The position numbers were made by a program, and so were the translations under genes. Shown here one piece after another: positions 53,300-64,000 of a stretch of DNA of 64,000 nucleotides. The notes below the pieces were generated by a model that searched no databases, was not told where the DNA came from, and saw only the letters and a list, made by a program, of their open reading frames with translations. Source of the stretch: [Mycobacterium] vasticus (lineage in GTDB: Bacteria > Actinomycetota > Actinomycetes > Mycobacteriales > Mycobacteriaceae); assembly GCF_020181595.1 (NCBI RefSeq), contig NZ_CP084028.1, positions 1,979,631 through 2,043,630 of the forward strand, read 5' to 3'. The stretch's first letter is position 1. Every line of letters starts with the position of its first letter.

Positions 53300-53336
53300 A
53301 TACCCACCGGGGTATGAGTGATACCCTAGCGGGTAT
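53300..53336. promoter_or_regulatory. Tandem CsoR/CstR-like operators
   Basis: ATACCC-ACCG-GGGTAT (53300-53315) and ATACCC-TAGC-GGGTAT (53321-53336) are perfect inverted repeats whose centres are 21 bp apart, two helical turns. The form matches operators of the CsoR family, especially persulfide-sensing CstR. They lie between the SQR-like gene and the YgaP-like gene and should control both. Confidence 0.75.
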
Positions 53337-53386
53337 GTGCGGTGCGGTCCAGTGCCGACGCCGAGCCGGAGACAGAGGAGAACGCG

Positions 53387-53671
53387 ATGGGAAGTGCTGC
53401 CGGAACCGAACAGGCGAGTTTCAAACCGCCGCGCCCGCCGGGGTGGCCCCTGGAGCGTGTTCTGCATCTCATGGCCGGGACGGTGGTGCTGACCAGCGCG
53501 GTGCTGGTGTATCTCTTCGGCCCCCTGTGGCTGATCCTCACCGCCTTCGTGGGCCTCAGCCTGCTGCTTGATGCGTTCGCGGGCTGGTGTCCGGCGAGCC
53601 TGGTGCTGTACCGCCTCGGTGTGCGCACGTCCGCGGAGTGCGGGGCGCAGCGGGGCAGCTGCACCTCATAG
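53387..53671 (+). CDS. DUF2892 (YgaP-type) membrane protein
   Basis: This 94-residue protein has two membrane helices (LHLMAGTVVLTSAVLVYLFG and LWLILTAFVGLSLLLDAF) followed by CPASLVLYRLGVRTSAECG, the pattern of the DUF2892 domain that is fused to rhodanese in YgaP. Such proteins are commonly found in sulfur and persulfide gene sets. ATG 53387 has GAGGAGA upstream with good spacing; an earlier in-frame ATG (53342) overlaps the operator region and is less likely. It is probably in an operon with the flavoprotein reductase downstream. Confidence 0.8.
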   Translation: MGSAAGTEQASFKPPRPPGWPLERVLHLMAGTVVLTSAVLVYLFGPLWLILTAFVGLSLLLDAFAGWCPASLVLYRLGVRTSAECGAQRGSCTS

Positions 53672-53785
53672 CGGCCGGCCCTCGGCACCTGTTGCGAATC
53701 CGGGTCCGGGTGCATGCTGGGTGGCACAGCCGTGGATCGGCTTCCGCTCCATCACGGACAAGGAACTTCGAGAGGACGCTCGCCG

Positions 53786-55231
53786 ATGACCCAGCGCAGC
53801 GAGTCCTACGACGTCGTCGTGCTCGGTGCCGGGCCGGTCGGTGAGAACGTCGCCGACCGCGCCCGCGCCGCCGGGCTGACCGTGGCGATCGTGGAACGCG
53901 AACTCATCGGCGGCGAATGTTCTTACTGGGCCTGTGTGCCCAGCAAAGCCCTGCTGCGTCCGGTGCTCGCACTCGATGATGTCCGCCGCGTCGACGGGGC
54001 ACGGCAGGCAGCCGAGGCGCCCATCGACGCCGGCGCCGTCCTGGGTCGGCGCGACCGTTACGTGGGCCACTGGGACGACGCCGGACAGGCGGATTGGGTG
54101 ACCGGGATCGGCGCGACGTTGGTGCGCGGCCACGGACGGCTGGACGGCCCGCGCCGGGTGGCGGTGACCACCCCGAACGGTGCTGTGGTGGGGTTGTCGG
54201 CCCGGCATGCGGTGGTGATCTGCACCGGAACCCGCGCCGTGGTGCCGGATCTGCCCGGTATCGCCGACGCCCGGGTGTGGACCAATCGCCAAGCCACCGA
54301 AGCGGATTCGGTGCCGGGCCGCCTCGCGGTCGTCGGCGCCGGCGGGGTGGGCGTCGAGATGGCCACCGCCTGGCAGGGGCTGGGTGCGGCGGTGACGCTG
54401 CTGGTGCGCGGCTCGGGGCTGCTGCCGCGGATGGAACCGTTCGTCGGCGACTACGTTGCTCACGGGCTCGCCGAGGCGGGTGTGGATGTGCGTACCGGTG
54501 TTTCGGTCGCTCGGCTGCAGCGCCCCGACCCCGCCGGCCCGGTGCGGCTCGAACTGACCGACGGCACTGAGCTCGAAGTCGACGAGATCCTGTTCGCGAC
54601 GGGCCGTGCGCCGTTGACCGATGACATCGGCCTGGAGACCGTCGGCCTGAGTCCCGGTGACTGGCTCGACGTGGATGACACCTGCCGGGTTCGGGCCGTC
54701 GACGACGGCTGGCTGTACGCGTGCGGCGACGCCAACCATCGGGCGCTGTTGACCCACGAAGGCAAGTACCAGGCGCGCATCGCCGGCGACGCGATCGGCG
54801 CCAGGGCGTCCGGGAAGCCGCTGGACACCGCCCCGTGGGGAACGCATGCCGCCACCGCCGACCACCACGCGGTGCCGCAGGTCTTCTTCACCGACCCCGA
54901 AGCCGCCGCGGTGGGGCTCACCGCCGAACAGGCACAGAAGGCCGGCTTGCGGGTGCGGGTGGTGGACGTGGAGATCGGCGAGGCGGTGATGGGCGCCAAG
55001 CTGCACGCCGACGGCTACCGCGGGCGGGCGCGGATGGTGGTCGACGCCGACCGGGAGCACCTGGTCGGGGTCGCGTTCGTCGGACCCGGTGTCGCCGAGC
55101 TGTTGCACTCGGCCACCGTCGCCGTCGCCGGTCAGGTGCCCATCAACCGGCTCTGGCACGCCGTGCCGTGCTTCCCGACGATCAGCGAGCTGTGGTTGCG
55201 GTTGCTGGAGGCCTACCGCGATACGGAGTAG
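53786..55231 (+). CDS. Class I flavoprotein disulfide-reductase-like protein
   Basis: This 481-residue protein has the FAD motif VVVLGAGPVGENVADRARAA, the redox disulfide GGECSYWACVPSKALLRP (C-x4-C), the NAD(P) motif RLAVVGAGGVGVEMATAW, FAD motif GWLYACGDANHRALLTHEGK and the dimerisation domain. Lipoamide, mycothione and mercuric reductases carry a His-Glu pair (HPT..E) at the C-terminus or cysteines; here the segment reads AVPCFPTISELWLRLLE, so the base-forming His is replaced. The reaction is therefore uncertain. It lies 114 bp after the DUF2892 gene with no terminator between, suggesting one sulfide/persulfide-responsive unit. Confidence 0.82.
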   Translation: MTQRSESYDVVVLGAGPVGENVADRARAAGLTVAIVERELIGGECSYWACVPSKALLRPVLALDDVRRVDGARQAAEAPIDAGAVLGRRDRYVGHWDDAGQADWVTGIGATLVRGHGRLDGPRRVAVTTPNGAVVGLSARHAVVICTGTRAVVPDLPGIADARVWTNRQATEADSVPGRLAVVGAGGVGVEMATAWQGLGAAVTLLVRGSGLLPRMEPFVGDYVAHGLAEAGVDVRTGVSVARLQRPDPAGPVRLELTDGTELEVDEILFATGRAPLTDDIGLETVGLSPGDWLDVDDTCRVRAVDDGWLYACGDANHRALLTHEGKYQARIAGDAIGARASGKPLDTAPWGTHAATADHHAVPQVFFTDPEAAAVGLTAEQAQKAGLRVRVVDVEIGEAVMGAKLHADGYRGRARMVVDADREHLVGVAFVGPGVAELLHSATVAVAGQVPINRLWHAVPCFPTISELWLRLLEAYRDTE

Positions 55232-55245
55232 CGGGCCCCATCTGT

Positions 55246-55309
55246 CCGCGACCGTGCAGAGTTGTACGCCAAATCGCAGGTGGAGCCGGACATTTCTGCA
55301 CGCTCGCGG
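55246..55309. repeat. Extragenic palindrome before argC
   Basis: A 16-nt arm CCGCGACCGTGCAGAG (55246-55261) pairs with 55294-55309 at 14 of 16 positions. It begins 15 nt after the reductase stop. Read on the reverse strand, its CGAGCGTGCAG start and internal CTGCGAT align with the palindrome after polA. A terminator role is plausible. Confidence 0.5.
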
Positions 55310-55326
55310 AGAACAGACCTAATTGA

Positions 55327-57601
<2,275 letters not shown>

Positions 57602-57605
<4 letters not shown>

Positions 57606-58476
57606 CCGAGCAACTCACCACCACCGTCAAAGCCCAGGTGCTGGCGGAAGCCCTGCCGTGGCTCAAACAGCTGCACGGCAAGATCGTCGTCGTCAAATAC
57701 GGCGGCAACGCCATGACCGACGACACCCTCAAGCACGCGTTCGCCGCCGATATGGCCTTCCTGCGCAACTGCGGCATCCACCCGGTCGTGGTGCACGGCG
57801 GCGGCCCGCAGATCAGCGCCATGCTCAAAAAACTCGGTATCGAAGGTGACTTTAAGGGCGGATTCCGGGTCACCACACCAGAAGTCCTGGACGTGGCCCG
57901 CATGGTGCTGTTCGGCCAGGTGGGCCGCGAACTGGTGAACCTGATCAACGCCCACGGGCCCTACGCCGTGGGCATCACCGGTGAGGACGCCGCACTGTTC
58001 ACCGCGGTGCGGCGCAGCGTCACCGTCGACGGGGTCGCCACCGACATCGGCCTGGTGGGCGACGTCGATCAGGTCAACACCGCCGCGGTGCTGGATCTGA
58101 TTGCCGCGGGCCGGATTCCGGTGGTCTCCACGCTGGCCCCCGACCCCGACGGGGTGGTGCACAACATCAACGCCGACACCGCCGCGGCCGCACTGGCCGA
58201 AGCCCTGCAAGCCGAGAAACTGCTGATGCTCACCGACGTCGACGGCCTCTACACCGACTGGCCCGACCGCGAGTCGCTGGTCAGCGAGATCGACACCGCC
58301 GCACTGGCGGAACTGTTGCCGAAGCTGGAATCGGGCATGATCCCCAAAGTCGAAGCCTGCCTGCGTGCCGTACGCGGTGGGGTGCCCAGCGCCCACATCA
58401 TCGATGGTCGGGTGCAACACTGCGTGCTGGTCGAGTTGTTCACCAACGCCGGCACCGGAACCAAGGTGGTGAACGC

Positions 58477-58480
<4 letters not shown>
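57602..58480 (+). CDS. argB: Acetylglutamate kinase
   Basis: This 292-residue amino-acid kinase-fold enzyme phosphorylates N-acetylglutamate. Motifs: [57 protein letters not shown] and [16 protein letters not shown]. The protein is normally feedback-inhibited by arginine in actinobacteria. ATGA overlaps join it to argJ and argD. Confidence 0.97.
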
Positions 58481-61060
<2,580 letters not shown>

Positions 61061-61086
61061 CACCCGCACGAAACAAGGAGAACTCG

Positions 61087-62283
61087 ATGTCCGAACGCGT
61101 CATCCTGGCGTATTCCGGTGGCCTGGACACCTCGGTGGCGATCAGCTGGATCGGCAAGGAGACCGGCCGCGAAGTGGTTGCCGTCGCCATCGACCTCGGC
61201 CAGGGCGGCGAGGACATGGAAGTGGTGCGCCAGCGCGCGATCGACTGCGGTGCCGTGGAGGCCGTCGTCGTCGACGCCCGCGATGAGTTCGCCGACGACT
61301 ACTGCCTGCCGACCATCAAAGCCAACGCGCTCTACATGGACCGCTACCCGCTGGTCTCTGCCATCAGCCGTCCGCTGATCGTCAAGCATCTGGTCGAGGC
61401 CGCGCGCAGCCACGGCGGCACCATCGTCGCGCACGGCTGCACCGGCAAGGGCAACGACCAAGTGCGCTTCGAGGTCGGATTCGCCTCGCTGGCACCGGAA
61501 CTCGACGTCATCGCCCCGGTCCGCGACTACGCCTGGACCCGGGAGAAGGCCATCGCGTTCGCCGAGCAGAACGACATCCCGATCAACGTCACCAAGCGCT
61601 CACCGTTCTCCATCGACCAGAACGTGTGGGGCCGGGCGGTGGAGACCGGCTTCCTCGAAGACCTGTGGAACGCGCCCACCAAGGACGTCTACGACTACAC
61701 CGAGGACCCGACGGTCAACTTCAACGCCTCCGACGAGCTGATCATCAGCTTCGACAAGGGCCGCCCGGTGGCCATCGACGGTCGCCCGCTCAGCGTGCTG
61801 GCGATCATCCAGGAGCTCAACACCCGCGCCGGCGCCCAAGGCGTGGGACGCCTCGACGTGGTCGAGGACCGGCTGGTGGGCATCAAGAGCCGCGAGATCT
61901 ACGAGGCGCCCGGTGCCATGGTCCTGATCACCGCACACACCGAGCTCGAGCACGTCACCCTGGAACGCGAACTGGGCCGCTACAAGCGCGGCGTGGACCG
62001 CAAGTGGGGCGAGCTCACCTACGACGGCCTGTGGTTCAGCCCCCTCAAGCGGTCCCTGGAGGTATTCGTCGAGGACACACAGCAGCACGTCTCCGGTGAC
62101 ATCCGGCTGGTGCTGCACGGCGGCAGCATCATCGTCAACGGCCGGCGCAGCGCGGAGTCGCTCTACGACTTCAACCTGGCCACCTACGACGAGGGCGACA
62201 CCTTCGACCAGACCGCGGCGCGTGGCTTCGTCCAGATCCACGGGCTGAGTTCGAAGATCTCCGCCCGCCGGGATCTGGGCTGA
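61087..62283 (+). CDS. argG: Argininosuccinate synthase
   Basis: This 398-residue ATP-dependent ligase joins citrulline and aspartate. The PP-loop is [18 protein letters not shown]; other blocks are [40 protein letters not shown] and [26 protein letters not shown] lies 7 nt before the ATG. It begins 26 bp after argR, the first gene in this operon not overlapping its neighbour, and is followed by a palindrome. Confidence 0.97.
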   Translation: MSERVILAYSGGLDTSVAISWIGKETGREVVAVAIDLGQGGEDMEVVRQRAIDCGAVEAVVVDARDEFADDYCLPTIKANALYMDRYPLVSAISRPLIVKHLVEAARSHGGTIVAHGCTGKGNDQVRFEVGFASLAPELDVIAPVRDYAWTREKAIAFAEQNDIPINVTKRSPFSIDQNVWGRAVETGFLEDLWNAPTKDVYDYTEDPTVNFNASDELIISFDKGRPVAIDGRPLSVLAIIQELNTRAGAQGVGRLDVVEDRLVGIKSREIYEAPGAMVLITAHTELEHVTLERELGRYKRGVDRKWGELTYDGLWFSPLKRSLEVFVEDTQQHVSGDIRLVLHGGSIIVNGRRSAESLYDFNLATYDEGDTFDQTAARGFVQIHGLSSKISARRDLG

Positions 62284-62299
62284 TGTTGCCACTTCGCGG

Positions 62300-63781
<1,482 letters not shown>

Positions 63782-63806
63782 GCGCGCTCCCTCCCCAACG
63801 CCCAAG

Positions 63807-63822
63807 GTGAAGCCAGCTTCAC
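63807..63822. terminator. Short hairpin after argH
   Basis: GTGAAGC (63807-63813) pairs with GCTTCAC (63816-63822) around CA, 26 nt after the argH stop. It is a weak terminator candidate because the loop is very small and there is no T-tract. Confidence 0.3.
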
Positions 63823-63877
63823 GTTCGGTCGGTGGATTCATACGGTCAAGGCAACATCCATTGATCTGGGGGTTGTC

Positions 63878-63997
63878 ATGCCGAGTGGTTATCCGCATCC
63901 GCAAGCGACGCGGCGGGAGTTGTTCGACCGTGTATGTCAGGGCGCGCCACTGATCCGAACGGCGCGGGAGATGGGCGTGTCGACGACCTCGGCTTAG
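63878..63997 (+). pseudogene. Broken transposase N-terminus (IS-type helix-turn-helix)
   Basis: ATG 63878 encodes 39 residues (PSGYPHPQATRRELFDRVCQ then GAPLIRTAREMGVSTTSA) ending at TAG. The sequence looks like the helix-turn-helix start of an IS30-like transposase. Removing the A at 63996 would restore GCT TGG (Ala-Trp), a common continuation in such proteins, so a one-base insertion is suspected. The window ends here, so the remainder cannot be checked. GGGGG precedes the ATG by about 6 nt. Confidence 0.45.
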
Positions 63998-64000
63998 GTG

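Overview
The window is chromosomal DNA of a mycobacterium. It is GC-rich and protein-dense. Its core gene order (thiolase-like/DUF35 - polA - rpsA - coaE - DUF402 - uvrB - MFS - mannosyltransferase - usp - MBL hydrolase - uvrA - membrane esterase - lysX - infC-rpmI-rplT - rRNA methyltransferase - MpaB-type protein - adenylate cyclase - pheST - argCJBDFRGH) matches, from memory, M. tuberculosis Rv1627c-Rv1659. A GjpA-like porin, PGRS-type glycine repeats and many near-leaderless TANNNT promoters agree with this. I cannot assign the species.

Layout. 1-9.7 kb is accessory: a GntR/FCD regulator, a reverse-strand gjpA-PGRS operon with a good promoter/operator, a gene-free stretch, an IS110-family transposase, a rifampin-phosphotransferase-like dikinase behind a 12-codon leader ORF, and a DUF167 gene divergent from a vapBC module across a perfect 50-bp inverted repeat. 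9.7-30 kb is the conserved DNA replication/repair and housekeeping backbone (polA, rpsA, coaE, uvrB, uvrA), interrupted by a second toxin-antitoxin pair, a PrsW protease and a small exported protein. 29.5-34.7 kb is an inserted block: a Baeyer-Villiger monooxygenase with an alpha/beta hydrolase, a divergent PucR regulator, a winged-helix (AlkZ-like) protein and a small acidic protein. 34.7-44 kb returns to the backbone (esterase, lysX, infC-rpmI-rplT behind a terminator/antiterminator leader, 23S/16S-type methyltransferase, MpaB-like oxygenase, class III cyclase). 44.1-48.1 kb is a second, larger PGRS protein. 48.2-55.2 kb is pheST, then a sulfide/persulfide-type cluster (SQR-like flavoprotein, YgaP-like membrane protein, disulfide-reductase-like flavoprotein) around two phased CsoR/CstR-like operators. 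55.3-63.8 kb is the complete arginine operon with ArgR boxes at argC. The window ends in a broken transposase start.

How the parts work together. The arg genes convert N-acetylglutamyl phosphate to arginine and carry their own repressor. infC/rpmI/rplT supply translation components and appear to be attenuated. uvrA, uvrB and polA serve excision repair. lysX, the mannosyltransferase, gjpA and the PGRS proteins act on the cell envelope. The most unusual items are the two PGRS proteins that carry a Sec signal peptide and a shared aromatic N-terminal module instead of a PE domain, the symmetric DUF167/vapBC operator, the CstR-like operator pair, and a family of about 56-bp palindromes placed just after stop codons.
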